Positions 35,685 to 44,671 of a DNA stretch of 49,316 bases are shown here, piece after piece. The notes below the pieces were generated by a model. The model ran no database searches. It saw only the letters and a list, made by a program, of their open reading frames with translations, and was not told where the DNA came from. Numbering within the stretch: position 1 is the first letter of the stretch; the number at the start of each line of letters is the position of its first letter. This DNA comes from a bacterium (lineage in GTDB: Bacteria; Calescibacteriota; Calescibacteriia; Calescibacteriales; Calescibacteriaceae): assembly GCA_030550715.1 (NCBI GenBank), contig JAUQOU010000011.1, positions 1 through 49,316 on the forward strand. The letters are read 5' to 3'. Both the position numbers and the translations under genes were made by a program.

Positions 35685-36554
35685 TCATACCCTTTCCTTT
35701 ATCTCCCTTCCGAAAATACCCTCTGGTCTCAAAGCAAGAGATACTACACCTATAAGGAAAATAAAAGCTGTCTTATACTTTATAGAGACATAACCTCCAA
35801 AGAGCGATTCTGCAAGTCCGACTATTATGCTTCCGACGACAGCGCCCGGAACACTATCTATTCCCCCTACAATCGCCCCTATGAACGCCTTCAAAAACGG
35901 ATCAAAAAGAAATACCTGATCAACAGAGTAAAGCGGAGCAAGAAGTATTCCTGAAATCCCGGCAATAGCAGCAGAAAGACCCCATATAGATGAAACAACA
36001 AAACGAAACCTAACCCCCAAAATTCTTGACATATCTGGATTTTGAGAAACAGCCCTTATGGAAATTCCAAATCTCGTTTTTGTTATAACAAGATAGAAAA
36101 CAGAGAGAGTAAGCAGAGAGACAATAAGAACGAGAATGAATGTTTTTGAGATCGAAAAGCCGAAGACATCTATTGTACCTTGGAAGAAACTTGGTACAGA
36201 TTTCGGCTCCGGTCCCCAAACAATAATCTCAAAGCTCTGAATGAAAAAAGATATCGCGATCGTTCCTATTGTTATGCCGAGCGGAGAAACGCCCCTTCTC
36301 TGCGCTTCGTAAAACACAAAGTAAGATACAATAAAGGCAATCAAACCACTTGCAAAAAATCCTAAAATAGCACATAATATTGAAAAACCTGAACCCAACT
36401 TGTTCAGAGCAGAAAGAAATATAAATGTTCCAAAAGTAGCAAAGTCAGCGTGCGCAAAATTTATAACCCTCGTAGCTCTATATACAAGAACAATACCTAT
36501 CGCTAAAAGAGAATATATGAACCCAAGCTGAACTCCACGAAAAATGTAATCCAT
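35685..36554 (-). CDS. livH: Branched-chain amino-acid ABC transporter permease LivH-type
   Basis: This is an inner-membrane permease of the LivH family with about eight helices in 289 residues. Typical elements are GVQLGFIYSLLAIGIVLVYRATRVINFAHADFATFGTF at the N-terminus and GIDSVPGAVVGSIIVGLAESLFGGY near the C-terminus. The other subunits (LivM, LivG, LivF, binding protein) are not in the window; the gene upstream on this strand is a HAD phosphatase. A TAAGATAAT box lies about 14 nt before the ATG. The substrate may be amino acids or another small solute. Confidence 0.9.
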   Translation of the reverse strand: MDYIFRGVQLGFIYSLLAIGIVLVYRATRVINFAHADFATFGTFIFLSALNKLGSGFSILCAILGFFASGLIAFIVSYFVFYEAQRRGVSPLGITIGTIAISFFIQSFEIIVWGPEPKSVPSFFQGTIDVFGFSISKTFILVLIVSLLTLSVFYLVITKTRFGISIRAVSQNPDMSRILGVRFRFVVSSIWGLSAAIAGISGILLAPLYSVDQVFLFDPFLKAFIGAIVGGIDSVPGAVVGSIIVGLAESLFGGYVSIKYKTAFIFLIGVVSLALRPEGIFGREIKERV

Positions 36555-36628
36555 ACCACAAAAAAATTATCTTAAAATCAAAGGAGATTCGTATTATTCT
36601 GCATTTTTAAAGCATCAGAAAACAAAAA

Positions 36629-37489
36629 TCACAGGTAGTCCAAAATTTCATCAAGAGAATCTATTTCCAGGTCTGGCTTATCATAAGGGAAGGATTTCGA
36701 GGGCGGAACAAAATGTTTTTTTGTTTGAGAGGACCTAACGAGAACAGCGGTTATGCCGAGATTTTTTGCCCCCTTTATATCTGTTTCTAATTTATCTCCC
36801 ACCATAACCGCAAACTTTGGATTGACTCCGAATTCTGCGAGAACGAAACCGAAAATCAACGGATCTGGTTTGCCTATTTTTATATATCTTTTTCCCGAAG
36901 CAAAAGACAACATCTCACAAATCGGAAGGTCTCCTATGAAGACCCCTTCTTTACTGCCGAACCTACCGCGATAATAATTTGTGTATCCGACTGAGATAAG
37001 TTCAGCTCCTTCAAGAATACACTCCAGCGCAAAGTTCAGCTCTTCAAAATTTATGTTTCTTTTCATACCGACGACGACAAAATCAACGGGCTTTTCAAAA
37101 ACGAGCTCAACAGAATTATCTATTTCAAAGTCCACTATAAGTCCTCTTTCAGATATAACGAAAACCCTTGCTTTCTTCTTTCTCTGCTTGATGTATTCTA
37201 CGGCTACTTTACCCGCAGTGAAGACCTCGTTCTGTGATTTAGCAAGACCGAAATCAACAAGAATTTCTGCAACACGAAAGAAGGGAGTGCGAGATATGTT
37301 AGAAAGAAAAGCTATTTTTTTTCCATTCTCTCTCAACTTCTCCAAGGTTTCAACAACTTTTGAATCTACATTAATATCATCATCGTCAATAGACCGCAAA
37401 ACAACTCCTTCTATATCAAAAATAAATAGTTCTTTATCTTTGAGAGATATTCTGCTCTGCTTATCGGTTGCTCTATCTTTTTCTTTCAC
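36629..37489 (-). CDS. HAD-superfamily hydrolase, subfamily IIA (NagD-like)
   Basis: This is a probable sugar-phosphate or nucleotide phosphatase. Motif I reads FDIEGVVL (Asp25, Glu27), so the second Asp of the usual DxD is Glu. Motif II is FLSNISRTP (SN). The IIA cap region follows, then GKPDPLIFGF and the motif IV metal residues in MVGDKLETDIKGAKN. The start codon is GTG at 37489 and overlaps the TGA of tsaD as GTGA, so translation is probably coupled to tsaD. The D-to-E change could lower phosphatase activity. Confidence 0.8.
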   Translation of the reverse strand: MKEKDRATDKQSRISLKDKELFIFDIEGVVLRSIDDDDINVDSKVVETLEKLRENGKKIAFLSNISRTPFFRVAEILVDFGLAKSQNEVFTAGKVAVEYIKQRKKKARVFVISERGLIVDFEIDNSVELVFEKPVDFVVVGMKRNINFEELNFALECILEGAELISVGYTNYYRGRFGSKEGVFIGDLPICEMLSFASGKRYIKIGKPDPLIFGFVLAEFGVNPKFAVMVGDKLETDIKGAKNLGITAVLVRSSQTKKHFVPPSKSFPYDKPDLEIDSLDEILDYL

Positions 37490-38532
37490 TCATCAATACC
37501 TCCTTTTGCTTTAAGGTATCCTGTTGGTCTTATATCAAAGTCAAGCGGAGATGTTTCTCCAAAAATGATATGTCTTAATCCTCCCAAAAAAGCTATCATA
37601 GTTCCGTTATCTGTGCAATACCTCTGAGAAGGAAAAATAAACTCTATTTTGTTTTCTAATTCAAGGTTTTTCACAACTTGCCTGAGATAAGAGTTTTTCG
37701 CCACCCCTCCTGTCAAAGCAAAATGTTTTATATTCAAACTTCCATTTCCAAACTTTTTCAACGCATCAAAAGATTTGAACAAAATTTCATCTATTAGTTT
37801 TTTCTGAAAAGAAGCGAAGAACTCCGGCAAAGGAAAAGGTCCAAACCAATGTTCCGGCACCCTAACACTAAAAGTTTTTATTCCAGAGAAACTGAAATCT
37901 TCTGAATCAACGTTAGGGAAAGAGAAAAGTTGCTCTGCTCCGCCAGAGAGAGAATCTATAACAGGTCCACCCGGATAGCCGAACCTGAAAAATTTAGCAA
38001 CCTTATCAAAAACTTCTCCGACCGAATCATCTCTTGTCTTCAAAACGAGTTTATATTTCCCGATGCTTTCGACCAAGTAAAGAGATGTATGACCGCCTGA
38101 TACTACAAGTGAAGCGAAGGGAAAAGGTATATCGTGTTCTATAAGTGGAGATATAATGTGTGCTTCAACATGATTTACAGCTATTATTTTTTTTGATAGC
38201 GATTGGGCTAATCCTTTTGCAAAAGATACACCTACGATAAGAGAGCCAGGAAGTCCAGGCTCGTTTGCGACAGCGACAAGGTCAATATCTTTAAGTTCAA
38301 CTCCCGCCTTTTCTAACGCAAGACGGAAAACCCTTGAAATGCTTTCAAGATGAGAGCGCGAAGCCAATTCAGGTACAACCCCACCGTAAATAGAGTGAAA
38401 ATCCTGAGTGAGAACAACCAGAGATAGCTCTTCTGCATATGGCAAACCGCTCAGCTCTCTTTTCTTCTCGTGAAACTTCAAAACCGCAATAGATGTCTCA
38501 TCACATGTCGTCTCTATGCCGACAACTATCAT
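37486..38532 (-). CDS. tsaD: tRNA N6-threonylcarbamoyladenosine transferase TsaD
   Basis: This enzyme transfers the threonylcarbamoyl group to A37 of ANN-decoding tRNAs. The N-terminus has GIETTCDETSIAVL, the metal motif is NHVEAHI, and SGGHTSLYLV, GEVFDKVAKFF and GYPGGPVID are typical. The 348-residue length is normal. TsaB, TsaC and TsaE are not in the window. It overlaps the HAD phosphatase gene by 4 nt and follows the CCA-adding-enzyme gene's strand mate arrangement, so this locus favours tRNA processing. Confidence 0.96.
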   Translation of the reverse strand: MIVVGIETTCDETSIAVLKFHEKKRELSGLPYAEELSLVVLTQDFHSIYGGVVPELASRSHLESISRVFRLALEKAGVELKDIDLVAVANEPGLPGSLIVGVSFAKGLAQSLSKKIIAVNHVEAHIISPLIEHDIPFPFASLVVSGGHTSLYLVESIGKYKLVLKTRDDSVGEVFDKVAKFFRFGYPGGPVIDSLSGGAEQLFSFPNVDSEDFSFSGIKTFSVRVPEHWFGPFPLPEFFASFQKKLIDEILFKSFDALKKFGNGSLNIKHFALTGGVAKNSYLRQVVKNLELENKIEFIFPSQRYCTDNGTMIAFLGGLRHIIFGETSPLDFDIRPTGYLKAKGGIDE

Positions 38533-38633
38533 ACAAAACCAAAAGAAAATTTAAGTGCAAAAAAATCTCAAAAAAAATAGATGAAAACAATTGATAAAAT
38601 TCTGAACTCCTTCAAAACACATGCAAAAATATT

Positions 38634-39995
38634 TTATTTAGAATCTTGACCGATTTGCCTCAGGTACTCTCTGATAAAACTTATGGCTGACTCTTTATTT
38701 GGCTCTATTTTACCTTCAACTATTGCGTTTATTACCGCCTGCTTTATTTGACCAATAAGAGGACCGGGTTTCAGGTTGAAAATTTTCTGAATCTCGTATC
38801 CATCAATTGGACTTTCTATTTTCGCTTTGCCGAGCTTCAATATTTCAGAATATATCCTGTCTCTGAGCTCCTGAATGTTTTTGAGTTTTTCAGATGGGTC
38901 TTTTAAAGCTTTTATATCGTATTCAACGAATTTCAAGACAAGTTCTGGATCATCTCCTATTCTTCTCAAAAGCCGTCTCACTGCTGAATCAGACCACTGC
39001 GAAGTGTAATATATCATGTGATTTTTCACAACAAAAACTATTTTTTTTCTTTCATCATAAGGGAATTTGAAAGTCGAGAGGAAATCATCTGCTATCTCAG
39101 CTGATACTATTTCATGTCCCCAGTAAACAACTCTTCCATCTGGGAGCGTCTTTTCTGCGAAAGCTTTTCCTATATCGTGGAAGAAAGCAGAGAGTCGCAG
39201 AACTATATCAGGGGGAGTGAGGTCTACAACGTGTGCGCAATGCTCAAAAACTCCTTCAAAATGATATGGCGACTTCTGGTCTTTATATAAAGCAGGAACT
39301 ATCTTCGGATACGCGTAGTTGAAAAACTTTATATCTCTGAGAAGAAAAAGCCCCAGTGAAGGTTTCTTTGAAAGGAAGAGCTTTCTGAGTTCTTCTCCCT
39401 GTCTTTCTTTTGGGACCGAATTTATTGAAGGGACTTTTTTCTCCATTGACTTTATGAGTTCTTCATCGGCGAAGAATCCTTCGGAGACAAATCTTGCTGC
39501 TCTTATTATACGTGATGGGTCTGATGAGAATGTCTTTTGGGGGTCTGATGGGGTTCTGAGGAATTTACGGGTTATATCATCGGTAGCGACTCCTAGTGGG
39601 TCAAGTATATTTGGTCTTGGGTCTTTGAGTGGGATAACGAGGGTGTTTATTGTAAAATCCCTTCTTTTGAGGTCTCCGATAAGGTTTTTAGATTTGGGGG
39701 GAGATATATCAACCGTGAGGTTATCTGAGAGATTAATTCTTATCATTTCGTATTTTTTTGGTTTGAAGAATGTTACTTTTTCTCCTATTTCTGACATGAA
39801 GATTTTGGCGAATGTAGAATAATCTTGTTCGAACACTATGACATCTATGTCTTTTGGTTCAAGTCCGCGGATTATATCTCTTGGAGCGCCACCGACTATA
39901 TATGCTTCCACTCCCAGTTTTTTTGTTGTTCTGTGCAGAGCAGAGAATACAAAATCGAAAATTTCTCTCTTCTCTTCTTTTTTCAACTTTTCCAT
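38634..39995 (-). CDS. cca: CCA-adding tRNA nucleotidyltransferase with HD domain
   Basis: This enzyme repairs or adds the tRNA 3' CCA end, which matters here because two of the three tRNAs in the window lack an encoded CCA. The class II head shows AYIVGGAPRDIIRGLEPKDIDVIVFE and the RRDFTINTLVIP motif. RIIRAARFVSE and the neck and body follow. An HD domain is seen at FFHDIGKAFAEKT and YWGHEIVSAEIADDFL. The start 39995 (MEKLKKEEKRE) is preferred to 40058, whose extra 21 residues are hydrophobic and atypical. It could also be a poly(A) polymerase, but the HD domain favours CCA addition. Confidence 0.88.
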   Translation of the reverse strand: MEKLKKEEKREIFDFVFSALHRTTKKLGVEAYIVGGAPRDIIRGLEPKDIDVIVFEQDYSTFAKIFMSEIGEKVTFFKPKKYEMIRINLSDNLTVDISPPKSKNLIGDLKRRDFTINTLVIPLKDPRPNILDPLGVATDDITRKFLRTPSDPQKTFSSDPSRIIRAARFVSEGFFADEELIKSMEKKVPSINSVPKERQGEELRKLFLSKKPSLGLFLLRDIKFFNYAYPKIVPALYKDQKSPYHFEGVFEHCAHVVDLTPPDIVLRLSAFFHDIGKAFAEKTLPDGRVVYWGHEIVSAEIADDFLSTFKFPYDERKKIVFVVKNHMIYYTSQWSDSAVRRLLRRIGDDPELVLKFVEYDIKALKDPSEKLKNIQELRDRIYSEILKLGKAKIESPIDGYEIQKIFNLKPGPLIGQIKQAVINAIVEGKIEPNKESAISFIREYLRQIGQDSK

Positions 39996-40133
39996 AACAA
40001 GATATTTAAAATAAATAAGTAATAAATTGGGATACAATGATTTATTCTTCAAACACAAAAAATGGTGAGAGATAGATTTTAAGAAATCAAAAAAACAATA
40101 ATGCTACCTCATAGTCATAATTTTTAGAATAAA

Positions 40134-41054
40134 ATGCCTTCTTTTCTAGTAACAGGTGCAACAGGATTCATAGGTTCTCATGTAGTAAGAGAGTTGATAA
40201 AAATGAATTTTGAAGTATATGCTCTGGTGCGTCATGAAAGCAATCTATGGAGAATAGAAGACGTAAAAGATAAGATAAAAAAAATCCAATATGATATCTT
40301 TGACAGTGAAAAATTGAAGAAAATAGTTAGAGATATAGGTCCAAATATAATAATCCATCTCGCCTGGTATGTAGAACCGGGAAAATACCTAAATAGCATC
40401 AAAAACATAGATTATATAAGAGCTTCGGTAGAATTAGCAAAAATCGCTAAGGAAATAAACTGTCAAAAGTTCGTAAGTGTTGGTTCATGCTTCGAATATG
40501 ATTTAGAAGAAAAATATATTTCAGAAAATACAAAGCTTTCTCCTAATACTTTATACTCGGCTAGTAAAATAGCAACCTTCTACGCGTTAAAAGAAATTTT
40601 TAATAATTCAAGTACAAAATTCGTATGGGCAAGACTTTTCTATCTATTCGGTCCCTATGAAGACGAAAGAAGATTTGTCCCATATATAATTTCCTCTCTG
40701 CTAAAAAACGAAGAAGTACTGCTTACTGACTGCTTACAGGTCAGAGATTACTTATTTATAGAAGATTGCAGTAAAATTATTGTCAAAATAAGCTTATCAG
40801 ATTTTGAAGGCGAAATAAATATCGGAAGTGGAATACCTATAACTCTGAAAGAGATCGCTTTGATGATAGGGAAAAAATTGAACAGAGTGGAAAAATTAAA
40901 AATCGGAGCAAAAGCACGACCTCCTAATGATCCCCCTTTTGTCTGCGCCAAAATAGAAAAACTAAAATCTATATTTCCTGAATTCATTCCAGAGAATCTC
41001 GAATCAGCAATAGATAAAACCATCGCATGGTGGAAAAATAAATATAATTTTTAA
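40134..41054 (+). CDS. NAD-dependent epimerase/dehydratase (extended SDR), nucleotide-sugar type
   Basis: This is a probable nucleotide-sugar epimerase, reductase or dehydratase of an extended SDR family. The NAD motif TGATGFIG is at residues 7-14, and the catalytic pair YSASK is Tyr141 and Lys145. WARLFYLFGPYEDERRFVP and the IGSGIPITLKEIA region are typical of O-antigen and deoxysugar enzymes. A TAGAAT box lies just upstream of the ATG. The methyltransferase gene starts 2 nt after its stop, so the two are one operon. By eye it uses TTA and ATA codons more than its neighbours. Confidence 0.85.
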   Translation: MPSFLVTGATGFIGSHVVRELIKMNFEVYALVRHESNLWRIEDVKDKIKKIQYDIFDSEKLKKIVRDIGPNIIIHLAWYVEPGKYLNSIKNIDYIRASVELAKIAKEINCQKFVSVGSCFEYDLEEKYISENTKLSPNTLYSASKIATFYALKEIFNNSSTKFVWARLFYLFGPYEDERRFVPYIISSLLKNEEVLLTDCLQVRDYLFIEDCSKIIVKISLSDFEGEINIGSGIPITLKEIALMIGKKLNRVEKLKIGAKARPPNDPPFVCAKIEKLKSIFPEFIPENLESAIDKTIAWWKNKYNF

Positions 41055-41056
41055 TA

Positions 41057-42205
41057 ATGAACTGTCCTGTATGTTACGGAGAAAACCTTCTCTGTTTTTT
41101 TGAAGTAAACAATGTTCCTATATTTCAGCAGTTCCTTTTAAAATCAAAAGAAGAAGCAATTTCGGTAAAAAGAGGAGATATATCTCTAAAACTCTGCCAA
41201 AATTGTGGAGTTATATTTAATGATAAATTTAAGGAAGAATTAATTGATTATAAATTACCTTATGATGCAACCCAAACTTACTCTCCCTCTTTTTCAAAAT
41301 ACATGAAAAGGATCGCCAAGTATCTGATAAATAAATACGAAATTAAACACAAAAAGGTTCTTGAAATAGGAAGCGGTACAGGAGAGTTTTTACTATATAT
41401 GCATAAGTTCGGAGACAATCTGTGTATAGGATTTGAACCTTCTGAATCTGCTAAAAATATCAACTCCCCGCATGTAAAGATAATAAATGATTATTACAGC
41501 AAAAAGTATAATATCTCGGCAGATATTATTATATGCCGTCATGTTTTGGAGCATATATTCAATCCCAGAGAATTCTTAAAATCTCTTCCAAAACTAGATA
41601 AATGCATTTATTTTTTTGAAGTCCCAAATGTTGTTTGGTCATTAGAAAATACAGCCTTTTATGATTTTTACTATGAGCATTGCATTTATTTCTCTACCAT
41701 ATCACTTTCCAACCTCTTTAAGCTCTCCGAATTTGAAATTCTTAAAATCGGCAAAGGTTTTTATAATCAATATATATGGATTGAAGCAACATGGAAGAAA
41801 GGTAAGAAAAACAAGGTTCAGATCAAACAAGATAAATCAATAAAAAAACTCATTAAAAATTTTCAGCATAAATATGAAGTATTCTCTCAAAAGTGGAGAA
41901 AGCTTATAGAAAATTTCTCAAAATCAAACACAGTTGTTCTTTGGGGAGCTGGTGCAAGAGCTGTTGCATTTCTCAATTATCTGAAAATTGAACCTCCACT
42001 TATAGAGTATGTCGTAGACATTAATCCCAGCAAACATAACAAATTTATCCCCGGAACCGGTCAGAAGATAGTGCCACCAGAATTTCTAGAAAAAATAAGT
42101 AGTAATATTTACGTAATAATTACAAATCCTGCCTATTACAATGAAATAGAAAAGCAGTGCAAACCATACAAAGCAAAAATATTTTCGTTAATTAACTCAC
42201 TATAA
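41057..42205 (+). CDS. SAM-dependent C-methyltransferase (TylC3/NovU-like), probably deoxysugar
   Basis: The three-part layout is that of sugar C-methyltransferases. An N-terminal zinc-binding domain has CPVC (residues 3-6) and CQNC (about 52-55). A SAM-binding domain has VLEIGSGTGEFLLYMHKFG, then CRHVLEHIFNPREF. A C-terminal Rossmann-like domain has VVLWGAGARAVAFLNYLKIEP, VVDINPSKHNKFIPGTGQKIV and FSLINSL. The pair with the upstream SDR gene implies methylation of a nucleotide-linked sugar for surface glycan or a glycosylated product. It is convergent with uvrC. Confidence 0.85.
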   Translation: MNCPVCYGENLLCFFEVNNVPIFQQFLLKSKEEAISVKRGDISLKLCQNCGVIFNDKFKEELIDYKLPYDATQTYSPSFSKYMKRIAKYLINKYEIKHKKVLEIGSGTGEFLLYMHKFGDNLCIGFEPSESAKNINSPHVKIINDYYSKKYNISADIIICRHVLEHIFNPREFLKSLPKLDKCIYFFEVPNVVWSLENTAFYDFYYEHCIYFSTISLSNLFKLSEFEILKIGKGFYNQYIWIEATWKKGKKNKVQIKQDKSIKKLIKNFQHKYEVFSQKWRKLIENFSKSNTVVLWGAGARAVAFLNYLKIEPPLIEYVVDINPSKHNKFIPGTGQKIVPPEFLEKISSNIYVIITNPAYYNEIEKQCKPYKAKIFSLINSL

Positions 42206-42226
42206 CTGAATATAAACAAACAAAAT

Positions 42227-43807
42227 CTATTTTATTTTTGTTGCTTTTGAGACCGCGAAGCGCTTGGCTCTAAAATGCGCAGAATCCCTCAAACTCAAAA
42301 TAAAAGAAAGAAGCTTACCCCTCGGCTTCAACTCCTCCCTCTCAAAAATCAAAGTTATATCCCTCGTGTTCCTTTCCTCTTTCTTTATACAGACAAAATT
42401 AGCATTCAAACCAAATGAAGAAAAAACCTCCCTTGCCACACTCCAATGCCCCTTACCACCATCTATAAAAATAAGGTCAGGAAACGGCAAATCTTTACCC
42501 TCAAAATAATCTCTCACCCTCCTTGAAAGAACATTTCTGAGCGCAAGAATATCATCGTACCCTTCATCACTCACATTGTAAAGACGAATACGAGAAGAAA
42601 CAAACTCCCCATCTTCAAAATGAACTTTCACCCCAACAAGATTCTTACCACCAAAATTTGAAAAATCAAAAACCTCTATCCTTCTCGGTGTATCTCTGAG
42701 AAGAAGAAAATCTCTCAACTCCTCAAGAATTCTGAACTTTTCAAGAAGAATATTTGATGTCTGAAGTATCTGCTCAACTGCATTTTTCTTAGCAATAAGC
42801 ATAACCTCATTTTCATCTTCTCTCGGCGGTCTCACTAAAATACCTCCTACTTTAAAATCTTGCTCAACAAGGTCTGTAATAAGCTCACCTTCTGAACCGG
42901 AGTTATCATAAAAAAGCCCAAGAGCCATATCTAATATATCCTGTCCCCCATACTCAAAAGCACCACCATAACCCCCAAAAAATCTTCCTTCACGAACCTT
43001 TAAAACAAAAATACCCAACTTACCCCCAACTATATCGTAGCTTAAATAATCTCCTCCCCTCATATCAGGAAAAATCAACCTTTTTGTCTCAAAGAAATCT
43101 TTGATGACAGAAATCCTGTCTCTTATTCTCGCTGCAATCTCAAAGTTCTCTTTCTCCGCTTCCTCCCACATCTTCTCTTCAAGCTGTTTTATAACATATG
43201 AAAACTTTCCTTTCAGAAAATCCATAGCTTTGTGAAGCTCTTTCATGTAAGAATTCCTTTTTATCATACCCACACATGGTGCAGAGCAAACTCCTATCTG
43301 TCCATCAAGACACGGTCGATTTCTCTTTTTGAATTCAGAAAACTTTTTTTCGGTGCATGTTCTTATTCCGAACATCTTCAAAACATTGAAAATTTCTCTC
43401 GCATCATAAGAAGAAAAAGGACCGAAATAAATCGCACCGTCTTTCTTCTGCTGAAACCTTCTCAAAGATATAGATGGGAACTCATAAGATAAATCTATCC
43501 TTATATATTTCAGTCCTCTCTGATCTTTGAGTTTTATGTTGTATTTTGGAAGTTTTTCTCTTATGAGTTTTTGCTCAAAAAAAAGCGCGTCTTCTTCCGT
43601 TGAGGTTATGAACCATTTGAGGTCATCTGCTTCTTGAATGATTTTCGGAACTGTTTCGCGAGAATCTAAAAAATTAAAATACGCTTTGAGCCGTTCCTTT
43701 ATATTCTTTGACTTACCAATATATATAGGTTCCCCATCTTTCAAAAATAAATATATTCCACATGATGAAGGTGCTAAATCTGCTTTTTGTTTCAGTTTTT
43801 CTAACAT
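42227..43807 (-). CDS. uvrC: UvrABC system protein C, apparently lacking the C-terminal HhH domain
   Basis: This is an excision endonuclease that makes both incisions beside DNA lesions. The GIY-YIG domain is seen at CGIYLFLKDGEPIYIGKSKNIKER. A UVR motif follows (LEEKMWEEAEKENFEIAARIRD). The RNase-H-like C-terminal nuclease shows VFDFSNFGGKNLVGVKVHFEDG, IFIDGGKGH and DSAHFRAKRFAV. The protein stops about 6 residues after that, where a normal UvrC has a further 50-60 residues with tandem helix-hairpin-helix motifs. The ATG at 43807 is chosen over TTG at 43837. Confidence 0.9.
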   Translation of the reverse strand: MLEKLKQKADLAPSSCGIYLFLKDGEPIYIGKSKNIKERLKAYFNFLDSRETVPKIIQEADDLKWFITSTEEDALFFEQKLIREKLPKYNIKLKDQRGLKYIRIDLSYEFPSISLRRFQQKKDGAIYFGPFSSYDAREIFNVLKMFGIRTCTEKKFSEFKKRNRPCLDGQIGVCSAPCVGMIKRNSYMKELHKAMDFLKGKFSYVIKQLEEKMWEEAEKENFEIAARIRDRISVIKDFFETKRLIFPDMRGGDYLSYDIVGGKLGIFVLKVREGRFFGGYGGAFEYGGQDILDMALGLFYDNSGSEGELITDLVEQDFKVGGILVRPPREDENEVMLIAKKNAVEQILQTSNILLEKFRILEELRDFLLLRDTPRRIEVFDFSNFGGKNLVGVKVHFEDGEFVSSRIRLYNVSDEGYDDILALRNVLSRRVRDYFEGKDLPFPDLIFIDGGKGHWSVAREVFSSFGLNANFVCIKKEERNTRDITLIFEREELKPRGKLLSFILSLRDSAHFRAKRFAVSKATKIK

Positions 43808-43901
43808 CAGAAAATAAATAAAATAATCTCTTTTCAAAGAATCTTTTCAAGGACAGAATGAATGCTGTAAAAGTCAAATAAGAAATATTGATTGTTATCG
43901 C

Positions 43902-44549
43902 TCATCTGATTTGCGATCTTTCTTTTATGAAATATACAATATATTTTTCATAATTTAAAAAAATGTTTGAACCTCCTTCTACTTCTACCCATCTTATAAA
44001 ATCTCTTTCTACAATCTTTCTCGCACCTACTCTTTTCCATAATATAAACCCACACCTTTTGTAGAGAGATATTGCTTTATGATTATCCTCAAACACCCTT
44101 AAATAAACAGAATCTATTTTTAGGCGATTGAATACCCAATCAATCAAAGATTCTAACGCATAGGTCATAACTCCGGGAAGTTCTTCTTCTACACCTCTCA
44201 AAACAGAGTCAATCTCACATGTGTTTTTTTCAAAATCAAAATTCGTAAGTCCAATATGCCCGATAGGTTTTCCTTCAAGATTTTGGATTAAAAAAAGAAT
44301 TCTATCCTCACGATCCATGATGCTTTCTATCCACTTTAATGTTCCATCTACGGTGGCATGAAACCAGGTAAAAAATGAATACATATGCTTATTTCTCCAC
44401 TCAGTTAAAATCTCCGCATGTTCTCTGGTCTTCTTTACAGAGGAAAGATATGCTATTACCTGATGATTTTTACCTCTGATTGGAATATTCTTTTTTTGTT
44501 CAAATTTATACTCATGTATGACCGATAGTACATAATCTTTATGCAACAT
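43902..44549 (-). CDS. GNAT-family N-acetyltransferase
   Basis: This is a probable acetyltransferase acting on a small molecule or sugar. The region from residue 40 on matches GNAT enzymes of the RimJ/RimL and PseH-like type: ILTEWRNKHMYSFF, IGHIGLTNFDFEKNTCEIDSVL, then YALESLIDWVFNRLKIDSVYLRVFEDNHKAISLYKRCGF. The usual Q/R-x-x-G-x-A acetyl-CoA loop is weak (ELPGVMTYAL), so activity needs care. The ATG at 44549 is preferred to TTG at 44558. Its nearness to the sugar genes at 40134-42205 suggests, but does not prove, a role in an amino-sugar pathway. Confidence 0.75.
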   Translation of the reverse strand: MLHKDYVLSVIHEYKFEQKKNIPIRGKNHQVIAYLSSVKKTREHAEILTEWRNKHMYSFFTWFHATVDGTLKWIESIMDREDRILFLIQNLEGKPIGHIGLTNFDFEKNTCEIDSVLRGVEEELPGVMTYALESLIDWVFNRLKIDSVYLRVFEDNHKAISLYKRCGFILWKRVGARKIVERDFIRWVEVEGGSNIFLNYEKYIVYFIKERSQIR

Positions 44550-44671
44550 CCTGCTCAAAATTTTTAGTGTGCTTTCAATTTATTTCCTACTTTGCAAGGT
44601 TATTTTTTAGCTATATGAAAATTATCAGATTTATATAAGCTACGGACAAAAACTATTTAAATTTCTTTACC

